A DNA stretch of 64,000 nt, from assembly GCF_000412675.1 (NCBI RefSeq), contig NC_021505.1, forward strand, positions 5,574,501 to 5,638,500, read 5' to 3'. Position 1 is the first letter of the stretch. Each line of letters starts with the position of its first letter. Positions 43,913-52,597 of the stretch are shown here, piece after piece. A program made the translations under genes and the position numbers. This DNA comes from Pseudomonas putida NBRC 14164 (GTDB taxonomy: Bacteria; Pseudomonadota; Gammaproteobacteria; Pseudomonadales; Pseudomonadaceae). The notes beneath the pieces were generated by a model, which saw only the letters and a program-made list of their open reading frames with translations, was not told the DNA's origin and ran no database searches.

Positions 43913-44455
43913 TCACACCTTGATGAAATGCTCGCGATAGTGGCGCAGTTCGGCGATCGATTCGCGGATATCGTCCAGCGCCAGGTGGGTGTTGCCCTTC
44001 TTGAAGCTGTCACGCACGTCCGGCGCCCAGCGCGCGGCCAGTTCTTTCAGGGTGGAAACATCCAGGTTGCGGTAGTGGAAGTAGTTTTCCAGGTTGCGCA
44101 TGTGGCGATAGAGGAAGCGGCGGTCCTGGCAGATGCTGTTGCCGCAGATTGGCGACTTGCCTTTCGGCACCCACTGCTCGAGGAAGGCGATGGTCTGCGC
44201 CTCGGCTTCAGCCATGCTGACCTTGCTCTCGCGCACGCGCTGGGTCAGGCCCGAAGCACCGTGGGTGCGGGTGTTCCATTCGTCCATGCGCGCCAGCACT
44301 TCGTCACTGTGGTGGATGGCGATCACCGGCCCTTCCGCCAGGGTGTTCAGCTGGCTGTCGGTGACGATGGTGGCCATCTCGATGATGACATCGCTGTCCG
44401 GATCCAGGCCGGTCATTTCCAGGTCGATCCAGATCAGGTTCTGTGGGTTTTGCAT
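43913..44455 (-). CDS. orn: Oligoribonuclease
   Basis: A 180-aa DEDDh 3'-5' exonuclease that degrades diribonucleotides, including pGpG made from c-di-GMP turnover. Exo I is LIWIDLEMTGLDPDSD, Exo II has GNSICQDRRFL, and Exo III is HLALDDIRESIAEL. The length is standard. Divergent from rsgA with a 152-bp shared promoter region, the usual Pseudomonas arrangement. Confidence 0.97.
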   Translation of the reverse strand: MQNPQNLIWIDLEMTGLDPDSDVIIEMATIVTDSQLNTLAEGPVIAIHHSDEVLARMDEWNTRTHGASGLTQRVRESKVSMAEAEAQTIAFLEQWVPKGKSPICGNSICQDRRFLYRHMRNLENYFHYRNLDVSTLKELAARWAPDVRDSFKKGNTHLALDDIRESIAELRHYREHFIKV

Positions 44456-44607
44456 GCAGGGCTCCTCATATAGGCCGTCATATTAGCCTAGTGGCCAAAA
44501 GCACGCCCATTCGCCGCTTCAAAGGTAAGCGCAATGGTCCAGCGCCTGGCGTGCTAAACTGCCAGCCGTTTTCAATGCCCTGCCCGGGCCTTTCACACGG
44601 TACCTTC

Positions 44608-45639
44608 ATGGCCAAACGCCAGCTCAATCGCCGCCAGAACTGGCGGATCGAAAAAATCCAGGGCGAGCGCGCCGCTCGCGCCGCCAAACGCGAGCAGCAT
44701 GCGCTGCAGGAACTGGAAGGCGGCGACCTGGGGCCCGAGCAACTGGGCCTGGTGATCGCGCACTTTGGCGTGCAGGTAGAAGTTGAAGCCCAGGATGGCG
44801 AAACCGCAGGCCAGGTGTTCCGCTGCCATTTGCGCGCCAACCTGCCGGCGCTGGTCACTGGCGACCGTGTCGTGTGGCGTGCGGGTAACCAGGGCATCGG
44901 CGTAATCGTGGCGCAGATGCCGCGCAGCACCGAGCTGTGCCGGCCGAACAACCACGGTCAACTCAAGCCGGTGGCCGCCAACGTCGACCTGATCGTGATT
45001 GTGTTCGCCCCCGCTCCCGAGCCGCACCCGAACCTGATCGACCGCTACCTGGTAGCTGCCGAGCACGCTGGCCTGCGCCCGCTGCTGCTGCTGAACAAGG
45101 CCGACCTGATCAACGACGAGAATGGCCCCGGCCTGCATGCGCTGCTGGAAGTCTACCGTGAACTTGGCTACCCGCTGCTGGAAGTATCGGCACACCAGGG
45201 TGACGGCATGCAGCGCCTGCAACAGCAACTCGACGGCCACATCAGTGTGTTCGTCGGCCAGTCGGGGGTGGGCAAGTCGTCGCTGGTCAACAGCCTGCTG
45301 CCAGATGCCGGCACGCGTGTCGGCGACCTGTCGGAATGGTCGGGCCAAGGTACTCACACCACCACCACGGCGCGGCTATACCACTTCCCTAACGGCGGCG
45401 ACCTGATCGACTCGCCGGGCATCCGCGAGTTCGGCCTCGGCCATGTCAGCCGCGACGACGTGGAAGATGGCTTCATCGAGTTCCGCGACCTGTTCGGCAC
45501 CTGCCGCTTCCGCGACTGCAAGCATGACCGCGAACCGGGCTGCGCGCTACTCAAGGCACTGGACGAGGGGCGCATCAAGCCGCAACGCATGAACAGCTAC
45601 CGCTCGATCATCGCCAGCCTGACAGAAGACAGCTACTGA
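44608..45639 (+). CDS. rsgA: Small ribosomal subunit biogenesis GTPase RsgA
   Basis: A 343-aa circularly permuted GTPase acting in late 30S maturation. It has a basic N-terminus (KRQLNRRQNWRIEKIQGERA), an OB-fold, then G motifs in permuted order: G4 LLNKADL, G1 GQSGVGKSSLVNSL, G3 DSPGIREFGL. The C-terminal zinc site is CRFRDCKHDREPGCALL. ATG 44608 gives MAKRQLN. Convergent with motB. Confidence 0.97.
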   Translation: MAKRQLNRRQNWRIEKIQGERAARAAKREQHALQELEGGDLGPEQLGLVIAHFGVQVEVEAQDGETAGQVFRCHLRANLPALVTGDRVVWRAGNQGIGVIVAQMPRSTELCRPNNHGQLKPVAANVDLIVIVFAPAPEPHPNLIDRYLVAAEHAGLRPLLLLNKADLINDENGPGLHALLEVYRELGYPLLEVSAHQGDGMQRLQQQLDGHISVFVGQSGVGKSSLVNSLLPDAGTRVGDLSEWSGQGTHTTTTARLYHFPNGGDLIDSPGIREFGLGHVSRDDVEDGFIEFRDLFGTCRFRDCKHDREPGCALLKALDEGRIKPQRMNSYRSIIASLTEDSY

Positions 45640-45668
45640 AACGCTTGAAATGAAATTTGCCGCGATCC

Positions 45669-45756
45669 CCTGTGGGAGCGGCTTTAGCCGCGAACACCGG
45701 CAACGCCGGTGCCATCCACCGCGCTGGATGCTTCGCGGGTAAACCCGCTCCCACAG
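45669..45756. repeat. REP inverted pair, diverged arms
   Basis: CCTGTGGGAGCGGCTTTAGC-CGCGAA on the left faces TTCGCGGGTAAACCCGCTCC-CACAG on the right. A third short palindrome ACCGGCAACGCCGGT lies between. Positioned between the convergent rsgA and motB genes. Confidence 0.85.
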
Positions 45757-45812
45757 TGATCGCGCCAGCGTTCGGGTTTTGTGTAGAACAGTCGCCCGCA
45801 CAAAAAAGCCGT

Positions 45813-46847
45813 TTACTGCTCCTTGGCCTCATCCATCTTCAGCGTGCCATCTTCAAAGATGTTCAGCTTCTGGCGCAGCTCACGCGGTTGCATCGGTGCT
45901 TGCTCCGTTGCCCCTGGGGCTTCCGGTGCGGCAGCCCCCGGCACAGGGCCGCTAGCCGGCGGTGCAGCAGGCTCGGCGGCCGGCGCTTCGGGCGCGCCCT
46001 GCTCACCCTCGATATTGCGCTGGGCCTTCTTGGTCAGCACGATGATATCGATACGGCGGTTGACCGGGTTGAACGGGTCCTTGCGGTCGAACAGCGACGA
46101 CGAGGCGTAACCCACCACCCGCGCCACCTGCCCGTCCGGGTAACCACCGGCCACCAGCGCACGGCGCGCCGCGTTGGCACGGTTGGCCGACAGTTCCCAG
46201 TTGCCGAACTCGCCACTGCCGGCATACGGCTTGGCGTCGGTGTGGCCGCTGATGCTGATCTTGTTCGGCACCGCCTTGATGGTGTCGGCCATGGCCAGCA
46301 GGATGTCTTCAAAGTAGGGCTGCAAGCGGGCGCTGCCGATGTCGAACATCGGCCGGTTCTCGGCATCCATGATCTGGATGCGCAGCCCGTCCTGGGTAAT
46401 TTCGAACAGGATCTGGTCCTTGAACTTCTGCAGCTGCGGGTTCTCTTCCACCTTGTTCTGCAGTTCCTGCAGCAGCAACTCCAGGCGCTCGCGCTCTACC
46501 TGCTCGGCCATGGTCTCGACCTGGTCCTTGCTCAGCTGGGTCGTGCTCTCGGGCATCGGCTCGGATTTCACTTCCGGGTTGATGGTTTTCTCCGGCGCCA
46601 GTTCAGGCGAGCCGCCCAGGTCGATGACATAAGGCGTACCGCTTTCCGAGAAGCCGATCGGGTCCTTGAAGTAGCCAGCAATGGCAATCTTCTGCTCCGG
46701 CGTGGCCGTGGACATCAGCCACAGCACCAGGAAGAACGCCATCATTGCCGTAGCAAAGTCGGCAAACGCGATTTTCCAGGCGCCGCCGTGGTGGCCGCCG
46801 CCAAAGCGCTTGACGCGCTTTACGATGATGGGCTGATTGTTTTCCAT
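45813..46847 (-). CDS. motB: Flagellar motor protein MotB
   Basis: A 344-aa stator subunit. The single transmembrane helix (FADFATAMMAFFLVLWLM) contains the proton-carrying Asp30. A plug and linker region follow, then an OmpA-like peptidoglycan-binding domain (about 160-285; ISGHTDAKPYAGSGEFGNWE). The last 60 residues are Pro/Ala-rich. Three bases follow the motA stop. The length and lone motAB pair fit the Pseudomonas MotAB stator rather than MotCD. Confidence 0.96.
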   Translation of the reverse strand: MENNQPIIVKRVKRFGGGHHGGAWKIAFADFATAMMAFFLVLWLMSTATPEQKIAIAGYFKDPIGFSESGTPYVIDLGGSPELAPEKTINPEVKSEPMPESTTQLSKDQVETMAEQVERERLELLLQELQNKVEENPQLQKFKDQILFEITQDGLRIQIMDAENRPMFDIGSARLQPYFEDILLAMADTIKAVPNKISISGHTDAKPYAGSGEFGNWELSANRANAARRALVAGGYPDGQVARVVGYASSSLFDRKDPFNPVNRRIDIIVLTKKAQRNIEGEQGAPEAPAAEPAAPPASGPVPGAAAPEAPGATEQAPMQPRELRQKLNIFEDGTLKMDEAKEQ

Positions 46848-46850
46848 GAC

Positions 46851-47702
46851 TCAGCGACCGCGAACCGCTTGTTCCAGCTCGGCGAAACTTGGGCGATGCA
46901 TGGGGTACAGCACCTTGCGCCCGAACTCCACGGCCAGCGAAGGTGGCATGCCCGAGGCCGAGGCAACCAGCGAAGCCTTGATCGATTCGTAGAGGTTCAG
47001 CTCTTCCTTGGCATCGTGCTCCAGGCACTTGGCCAACGGGCCGAAGAAGCCGTAGGCAGCGAGAATACCGAAGAAGGTACCCACCAGCGCCGCACCCACG
47101 TGCATGCCGATGGCCGCCTGGTCACCCTCGCCCAGCGAGGCCATGGTCACCACGATCCCCAGTACCGCCGCGACGATACCGAAACCAGGCATGCCGTCAG
47201 CGATGCCGGTCACTGCATGGGACGGGTGCTCCAGCTCTTCCTTCATGCTCAGCAGCTCCATGTCGAACAGGCCCTCGAGTTCGTGCGGGGCCATGTTGCC
47301 GGTGGACATGATGCGCAGGTAGTCGCAGACAAACGCGGTCATGCGCTCATCGGCCAGTACCGTCGGGTACTTGGCGAAGATCGGGCTGGCGGCGGCGTCT
47401 TCGATGTCAGCCTCGATGGCCATCATGCCTTCGCGACGGCTCTTGTTGAGGATCTCGTACACCAGGCCCAGTACCTCCAGGTAGTAGGCATGGGTGAAGC
47501 GCGAGCCGAACATCTTCATCGACTTCTTGATGACGTGCATGGTCATGTGGCCAGGGTTGGCCTGCAGGAATGCACCAAAGGCTGCACCGCCGATGATCAG
47601 TACTTCGAACGGCTGGATCAGCGCTGCGATCTTGCCGTGGGAGAGCACGTAGCCGCCGAGCACGCTCGCGAATACGACGATGATGCCGATAATTTTAGCC
47701 AT
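46851..47702 (-). CDS. motA: Flagellar motor stator protein MotA
   Basis: A 283-aa inner-membrane protein with four helices (1-20, 30-50, 170-190, 200-220). The conserved cytoplasmic loop carries charged residues that touch FliG (RREGMMAIEADIED), and GYVLSHGKIAALIQPFEVLI and PSLAVEFGRKVLYP are family motifs. Partner of MotB. It is read from a FliA-type promoter at 47767-47794, separate from the flagellar gene cluster. Confidence 0.97.
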   Translation of the reverse strand: MAKIIGIIVVFASVLGGYVLSHGKIAALIQPFEVLIIGGAAFGAFLQANPGHMTMHVIKKSMKMFGSRFTHAYYLEVLGLVYEILNKSRREGMMAIEADIEDAAASPIFAKYPTVLADERMTAFVCDYLRIMSTGNMAPHELEGLFDMELLSMKEELEHPSHAVTGIADGMPGFGIVAAVLGIVVTMASLGEGDQAAIGMHVGAALVGTFFGILAAYGFFGPLAKCLEHDAKEELNLYESIKASLVASASGMPPSLAVEFGRKVLYPMHRPSFAELEQAVRGR

Positions 47703-47766
47703 AGGTTCAAAGCACTTGCTGTCGTGGTCAGGGGAAGAGACGGGAGCTTTAAAACTCTTCTTCTAC

Positions 47767-47794
47767 TTATCGGCAGAACTGCGCCAGACTATAG
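47767..47794 (-). promoter_or_regulatory. FliA (sigma-28) promoter of motAB
   Basis: On the minus strand GCCGATAA (47767-47774) is preceded by 15 bases and CTATA (47790-47794), close to the consensus CTAAA/TCAAG-N15-GCCGATAA. It lies 65 bases upstream of motA and places motAB among late flagellar genes. Confidence 0.65.
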
Positions 47795-47832
47795 CCACTC
47801 AATGCGAAAAGCCAGTTCGGACTGATGTCAAA

Positions 47833-49368
47833 ATGCCAATTGAAACCAAGGTGCCCGCTCAGGCTCCGCGTACGCTAGAAGCCTGGGTAAAGCTGCTGGA
47901 GAGTGTTCGCATCCCCGTGCCGAAGCACAGCTACGACCGGGTCATGGCTGCAATCAACGATAGCCGCCGCTCGCTGCGCGACATCGCCGAACTGATGCAG
48001 GATAGCCCGGCACTGGTGCTATCGGTGATGCGCGAAGCCAATCACCCCACCAACGCCAGCCAGGCCGAGCCAGCCGAAAGCCTGGAGGTCGCCCTCAACC
48101 GCCTGGGCCTGGAGCGCAGTGAGCAACTGCTCAAGCGCCTGCCCTCGCTGCCGGTCGAAGAAATCCCGCCCGTGCTCAGCCAGTTCCAGCTGATCAGCCA
48201 GCACGCCTCGCAGCAGGCCAGCGGCCTGTTCGCCAGCCGCCTGGCGCGGCTGTGGCAGGAAATCCACTGGGGCAGCCTGCTGTTCCTGTCACCACTGTGG
48301 CCGCTGGCACTGGCCTACCCCAAGCTGCTCGACACCTGGGAGCTGCGGGTTATCCACAAGGGCGAGGACGCCGCCCAGGTAGAGGAAGAGCTGTTTGGCG
48401 TGCGCATCATGGCGCTGTGCCAGACCATGGCGGAGTACTGGCGCCTGCCGCAGTGGGTAACCCAGGGTTACCGCCTGCTGCTGGAAGAACGCGAACAACT
48501 GGCCCAGGTGCTGAGCATCGCCCGCGACGAAGACCTGCTCAGCCAGCAACACCGCCTGGATGCCGAGCCCGGCCTGCGCCGCTGGTTCAACCAGCCGGCC
48601 AACACCGTGCTGCTGGCCAACAACCTTGCGCTGGCGGCGCAGGTGGGCTGGGACAACCCGCACCTGCTGCGCTGGCAACTGCTGACAGCGCTGTACCTGC
48701 AGACCTCGCTGGAAGACGTGCAGCAGCAAGTGCACCAACAAGCTGCCGCCAGTGCCCGCCGCCACGCCAGGCATGCCCTGTTCCACCCGGCTGAAGCACT
48801 GATCTGGCCCTGGCACCAGCGCCGTCCGCACCCGGACATGCTGGCCCCGCCACCGCCCAGCAGCGACGACCTGGCGCGTTGGCGCAAGCTGTGCCAGGAC
48901 CTGCTGGCCCAGCCCAGCCCGTTCACCAACACCGTGCACCTGGCCACCCAGGCCCGCGAAGCCCTGCTGGCCTGCGGCATGCAACGCATTATGCTGCTGA
49001 GCCTGGACAAGGCCAGCGACTACCTGCGCGTGCAGCAGACCGCCGGCTTGCCCAAAGAGGCCGCGGCCCTGGCCCTGCAGGTGTCGCAAAACAAGCTGCT
49101 GCAAAAGCTGATGGCCCAGGCCGGGCAACTGCGCATTACCCCGGAAAACCACAGCCAGTTTTCGGCCCTGCTGCCTGTCCCGCTGCGTGCGCTGTTCCGC
49201 AGCGAGCACGTGCTGCTGCGCTCGCTGGCGGTGAACGATCAGGTGCTGATGCTGATGGTGGCCGACCAGGGCTGCCGGCCCTTGGCCAATATCAGCGTGC
49301 AGGCCTTCGGCAAGACCGCGCAATGCACCGAGCGGGCACTGTCGGTGTTTGCCAACCGCAAGGGCTGA
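47833..49368 (+). CDS. HDOD domain-containing signalling protein
   Basis: A 511-aa protein. An HDOD domain occupies about residues 20-215 (VMAAINDSRRSLRDIAELMQ then DSPALVLSVMREANH), related to HD hydrolases but usually without catalytic metal ligands. The remaining 300 residues look like a helical region followed by a GAF-like part near the end (LLSLDKASDYLRVQQTAGLP). HDOD proteins commonly act in motility and signalling control; it is divergent from motAB. ATG 47833 is used; the earlier frame overlaps the motA promoter. Confidence 0.85.
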   Translation: MPIETKVPAQAPRTLEAWVKLLESVRIPVPKHSYDRVMAAINDSRRSLRDIAELMQDSPALVLSVMREANHPTNASQAEPAESLEVALNRLGLERSEQLLKRLPSLPVEEIPPVLSQFQLISQHASQQASGLFASRLARLWQEIHWGSLLFLSPLWPLALAYPKLLDTWELRVIHKGEDAAQVEEELFGVRIMALCQTMAEYWRLPQWVTQGYRLLLEEREQLAQVLSIARDEDLLSQQHRLDAEPGLRRWFNQPANTVLLANNLALAAQVGWDNPHLLRWQLLTALYLQTSLEDVQQQVHQQAAASARRHARHALFHPAEALIWPWHQRRPHPDMLAPPPPSSDDLARWRKLCQDLLAQPSPFTNTVHLATQAREALLACGMQRIMLLSLDKASDYLRVQQTAGLPKEAAALALQVSQNKLLQKLMAQAGQLRITPENHSQFSALLPVPLRALFRSEHVLLRSLAVNDQVLMLMVADQGCRPLANISVQAFGKTAQCTERALSVFANRKG

Positions 49369-49412
49369 GCCTTGCGCTACAATCGCCCCTCTTTCCACAC
49401 TGGAGACCGTGG

Positions 49413-50222
49413 ATGACTGACTTTTCCGGCCTGCCCCTGGTGATCGAAGCCGCGGACCTGCTGCCACGCCTGGGTTCGCCACAGTTGATCCTGGTCGACC
49501 TGAGCAGTGCCAACCGCTATGTCAGCGGGCATATCCCCGGCGCACGCTTTGTCGAAGGCAAGCGCACCCAGCTTGGCCAGCCTCCAGCGCCCGGCCTGCT
49601 GCCGTCCCTGGGCGAGCTGGAAAAACTGTTCAGCGAACTCGGCCACCGCGACGGCGCCGTCTATGTGGTGTATGACGATGAAGGCGGGGGCTGGGCCGGG
49701 CGCTTCATCTGGCTGCTCGACGTGATTGGTCACAAGGCCTATCACTACCTCAATGGCGGTATCCAGGCCTGGCCGGCTGACACGCTGTCCACCGACGTGC
49801 CCGCCAGCGTCAACAGCCCGGTGCACCTGCGTATCGACAACGCCCCCACCGCCACCCGCGAGTACCTGCAAAGCCGCCTGGGTGCCGATGACCTGGTCAT
49901 CTGGGACGCCCGCGGCCCGCAGGAATTCAGCGGCGAGAAGGTATTGGCTGCCAAGGGCGGGCACATCCCCGGCGCGATCAACTTCGAGTGGACCGCCGGC
50001 ATGGACCTCAACGACCACTTGCGCATTCGCCATGACATCCAACATGTCCTCGAGCAACTGGGCATCACCCCTGACAAGGAAGTGATCACCCACTGCCAGA
50101 CCCACCGCCGCTCCGGCTTCACTTATCTGGTGGCCAAGGCCCTCGGCTACCCACGCGTCAAGGCTTACGCCGGCTCGTGGAGCGAATGGGGCAACCACCC
50201 GGACACGCCTGTAGAAGTTTAA
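49413..50222 (+). CDS. Two-domain thiosulfate sulfurtransferase (rhodanese)
   Basis: A 269-aa protein of two rhodanese domains. The first is inactive-like (VDLSSANRYVSGHIPGARFV, VYDDEGGGWAGRF). The second carries the catalytic cysteine in VITHCQTHRRSGFT. It moves sulfur from a donor such as thiosulfate to an acceptor. TACAAT at 49378-49383 could be a local -10 element. psd starts 9 bases after its stop, so the two are co-transcribed. Confidence 0.92.
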   Translation: MTDFSGLPLVIEAADLLPRLGSPQLILVDLSSANRYVSGHIPGARFVEGKRTQLGQPPAPGLLPSLGELEKLFSELGHRDGAVYVVYDDEGGGWAGRFIWLLDVIGHKAYHYLNGGIQAWPADTLSTDVPASVNSPVHLRIDNAPTATREYLQSRLGADDLVIWDARGPQEFSGEKVLAAKGGHIPGAINFEWTAGMDLNDHLRIRHDIQHVLEQLGITPDKEVITHCQTHRRSGFTYLVAKALGYPRVKAYAGSWSEWGNHPDTPVEV

Positions 50223-50231
50223 GGAACCTGC

Positions 50232-51095
50232 ATGAAATCCCGTTTGTTCATCATCAGCCAGTACCTGCTGCCGCACCACCTGCTGTCGCGGCTGGCCGGC
50301 TGCATCGCCGAGTGCCGCGCGCGCTGGTTCAAGAATGCCTTCACCGCCTGGTTTGCCAAGCGCTACCAGGTCAACATGTCCGAAGCGCTGGTCGAGGACT
50401 TGAGCGCCTACGAGCACTTCAATGCGTTCTTCACCCGCGCCCTGAAGCCGGGTGCCCGCCCGCTGGACGAAACCCCGGGCGCCATCCTGTGCCCGGCCGA
50501 CGGCGCCGTCAGCCAGCTCGGCCCGATCGAGCACGGCCGCATCTTCCAGGCCAAGGGCCACGGCTTCAGCGCGCAAGAGCTGCTGGGCGGTGACCCGGCC
50601 ATGGCAGCGCCGTTCATGGGCGGCGAGTTTGCCACCATCTACCTGTCGCCCAAGGACTACCACCGCGTGCACATGCCGCTGGCCGGCACCCTGCGCGAAA
50701 TGGTCTATGTGCCGGGGCGTCTGTTCTCGGTCAACCAGACCACCGCAGAGAACGTTCCCGAGCTGTTCGCCCGCAACGAGCGCGTGGTCTGCCTGTTCGA
50801 CACCGAGCGTGGGCCGATGGCCGTGGTGCTGGTGGGTGCGATGATCGTCGCCTCGATCGAAACCGTGTGGGCCGGGCTGGTGACGCCACCCAAGCGTGAG
50901 CTGAAGACCTTCCGTTACGACGAAGCCAGCCGCGCGCCGATCCACCTGGAGAAAGGAGCCGAGCTGGGCCGCTTCAAGCTGGGTTCGACCGCCATCGTGC
51001 TGTTCGGGCCGGAGCAGGTGAAGTGGGCTGAAAACCTGGGCGCTGGTTCTGCAGTGCGCATGGGGCAATTGTTGGCAGAACCCGCCCAGGCTTGA
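50232..51095 (+). CDS. psd: Phosphatidylserine decarboxylase proenzyme
   Basis: A 287-aa membrane-bound enzyme making phosphatidylethanolamine. It self-cleaves at the LGST motif, giving a pyruvoyl group from S252; the alpha chain is the last 36 residues. AVSQLGPIEHG and YHRVHMPLAGTL are family segments, with the latter His essential. Behind the rhodanese gene; ends at a strong terminator. Confidence 0.97.
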   Translation: MKSRLFIISQYLLPHHLLSRLAGCIAECRARWFKNAFTAWFAKRYQVNMSEALVEDLSAYEHFNAFFTRALKPGARPLDETPGAILCPADGAVSQLGPIEHGRIFQAKGHGFSAQELLGGDPAMAAPFMGGEFATIYLSPKDYHRVHMPLAGTLREMVYVPGRLFSVNQTTAENVPELFARNERVVCLFDTERGPMAVVLVGAMIVASIETVWAGLVTPPKRELKTFRYDEASRAPIHLEKGAELGRFKLGSTAIVLFGPEQVKWAENLGAGSAVRMGQLLAEPAQA

Positions 51096-51107
51096 TTCAA
51101 GCTGGAT

Positions 51108-51139
51108 GAAAAAGGCCCTGCTCATGCGGGGCCTTTTCA
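51108..51139 (+). terminator. Intrinsic terminator after psd
   Basis: AAAAAGGCCCTG-CTCATG-CGGGGCCTTTT forms a stem with A-rich and T-rich flanks, so it can work from both sides. It lies 12 bases after the psd stop and just before a REP unit. Confidence 0.85.
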
Positions 51140-51141
51140 TT

Positions 51142-51237
51142 GGGGCCGCTGTGCGGCCCTTCGCGGGCACGCCCGTTCCCACAAAGCGCGATCACTGTGG
51201 GAGCGGGCATGCCCGCGAAGGGCTGCGAAGCAGCCCC
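51142..51237. repeat. REP inverted pair with outer mini-hairpins
   Basis: The left half GGGCCGCTGTGCGGCCC is followed by TTCGCGGGCACGCCCGTTCC-CACA; the right half is TGTGGGAGCGGGCATGCCCG-CGAA followed by GGGCTGCGAAGCAGCCCC. The nested layout is the same as at 11997-12118 although the REP core type differs. Between convergent psd and serB. Confidence 0.9.
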
Positions 51238-51248
51238 AGGTTCCCGGG

Positions 51249-52463
51249 TCAGCCGCGGGCGTCGCGGTCACGCAGGCCCAGCAGGTACAGCACGCCATCC
51301 AGCCCCAGGGTGGAAATGGCTTGCTTGGCCGACTGGCGCACCAGCGGTTTGGCGCGGAACGCTACGCCCAGGCCGGCCAGCGACAGCATCGGCAGGTCGT
51401 TGGCGCCATCACCTACGGCGATGGTCTGCTCCAGCTGCAAGCCTTCTTCACTGGCCAACTGTTGCAGCAGCTCGGCCTTGCGCTGGGCATCGACGATCGG
51501 CTCGACCGCCACACCGGTCACCTTGCCGTCGACCACTTCCAGCTCGTTGGCGAACACATAGTCGATACCCAGGCGCGCCTGCACCTGGCGGGCAAAGTAG
51601 GTAAAGCCACCGGACAGGATCGCGGTCTTGTAACCCAGGCGCTTGAGCTCGGCGAACAGGTTTTCGGCACCTTCGGTCAGGCGCAGCGAGGCACCGATTT
51701 CGTCCAGCACACCCACATCCAGGCCCTTGAGCAGCGCCATGCGCTCCTTGAAGCTGGCGCGGAAGTCCAGCTCACCGCGCATGGCGCGCTCGGTGATGGC
51801 CGCCACCTGCTCACCCACGCCGGCAGCCTTGGCCAGTTCGTCGATGACTTCGGCTTCGATCAGCGTCGAGTCCATGTCGAACACCGCCAGGCGGCGGTTG
51901 CGGCGGAACAGGTCGTCCTTCTGGAAGGCGATGTCGATGCTCAGCGCTTCGGCCAGGGCAAAGAAGTCGGCACGCAGGGCCTGGGCATCGCTCGGCGCGC
52001 CGCGCACGGAGATTTCGATGGCCGCTTTGCCCTTGTCGGTTTCGGCATCCAGCGCCACACGCGCCGACAGACGCTCGATACGCTCGATAGTCAGGCCATA
52101 CTGGCTTATCACCGCACTCACCCGCTGCAGTTGCTCGGGGGTGATCTTGCGGCTGAGCAGGGTGACGATGTGGCGCGCCTCGCCCTGGCCGTCAGCCCAG
52201 TGCTGGTAGTCCGCCTCGGAAATCGGTGTGTAGCGGGCCTGCAGGTTCAGTTCATGGGCCTTGGCCTGCACGCTTTGCAGCAGGGCGGTAGCCACTTCGT
52301 TGTCCGGGATGTCGACCAGGATACCGAACGACAAAGTGCCGTGCATGACCGCCAGGCCGATGTCGAGGATGCTCACACCGCCCTGCAGCAGGACGCCGGT
52401 GATAGCCGCAGTGAGACCGGGACGGTCCTCACCGGTGATGTTGATCAGGACGATTTCGCGCAC
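51249..52463 (-). CDS. serB: Phosphoserine phosphatase SerB
   Basis: A 404-aa enzyme for the last step of serine synthesis. Two ACT-like domains fill about residues 1-175. The HAD phosphatase domain has the nucleophile D196 in FDMDSTL, motif II SGGF in AILSGGFTYF, and motif III GDGANDLPML. The start is GTG 52463 with GGAG seven bases upstream; this matches the family N-terminus MREIVLINITG. Divergent from the HAMP membrane protein. Confidence 0.96.
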   Translation of the reverse strand: MREIVLINITGEDRPGLTAAITGVLLQGGVSILDIGLAVMHGTLSFGILVDIPDNEVATALLQSVQAKAHELNLQARYTPISEADYQHWADGQGEARHIVTLLSRKITPEQLQRVSAVISQYGLTIERIERLSARVALDAETDKGKAAIEISVRGAPSDAQALRADFFALAEALSIDIAFQKDDLFRRNRRLAVFDMDSTLIEAEVIDELAKAAGVGEQVAAITERAMRGELDFRASFKERMALLKGLDVGVLDEIGASLRLTEGAENLFAELKRLGYKTAILSGGFTYFARQVQARLGIDYVFANELEVVDGKVTGVAVEPIVDAQRKAELLQQLASEEGLQLEQTIAVGDGANDLPMLSLAGLGVAFRAKPLVRQSAKQAISTLGLDGVLYLLGLRDRDARG

Positions 52464-52535
52464 AACCTGGCTCCGACTTCGATGAAAAATGCGCATTCTA
52501 CCGATTTTCCGTGACCATCGGGCGCCAACGATACT

Positions 52536-52563
52536 TTGCCGACAAAACCCGGGTCGCTATACT
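52536..52563 (+). promoter_or_regulatory. Sigma-70-like promoter of the HAMP membrane protein
   Basis: TTGCCG (52536-52541) and TATACT (52558-52563) are spaced by 16 bases, 35 bases before the GTG start. Confidence 0.5.
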
Positions 52564-52597
52564 GCCCCACACTTTCTGCCATTAAGAGCCGAGCTCA

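Noticed and set aside
45657..47825. A 722-codon plus-strand open frame across motAB
   Set aside because: Antisense shadow of motB and motA, which have standard motifs and a FliA promoter; the frame starts in REP DNA.
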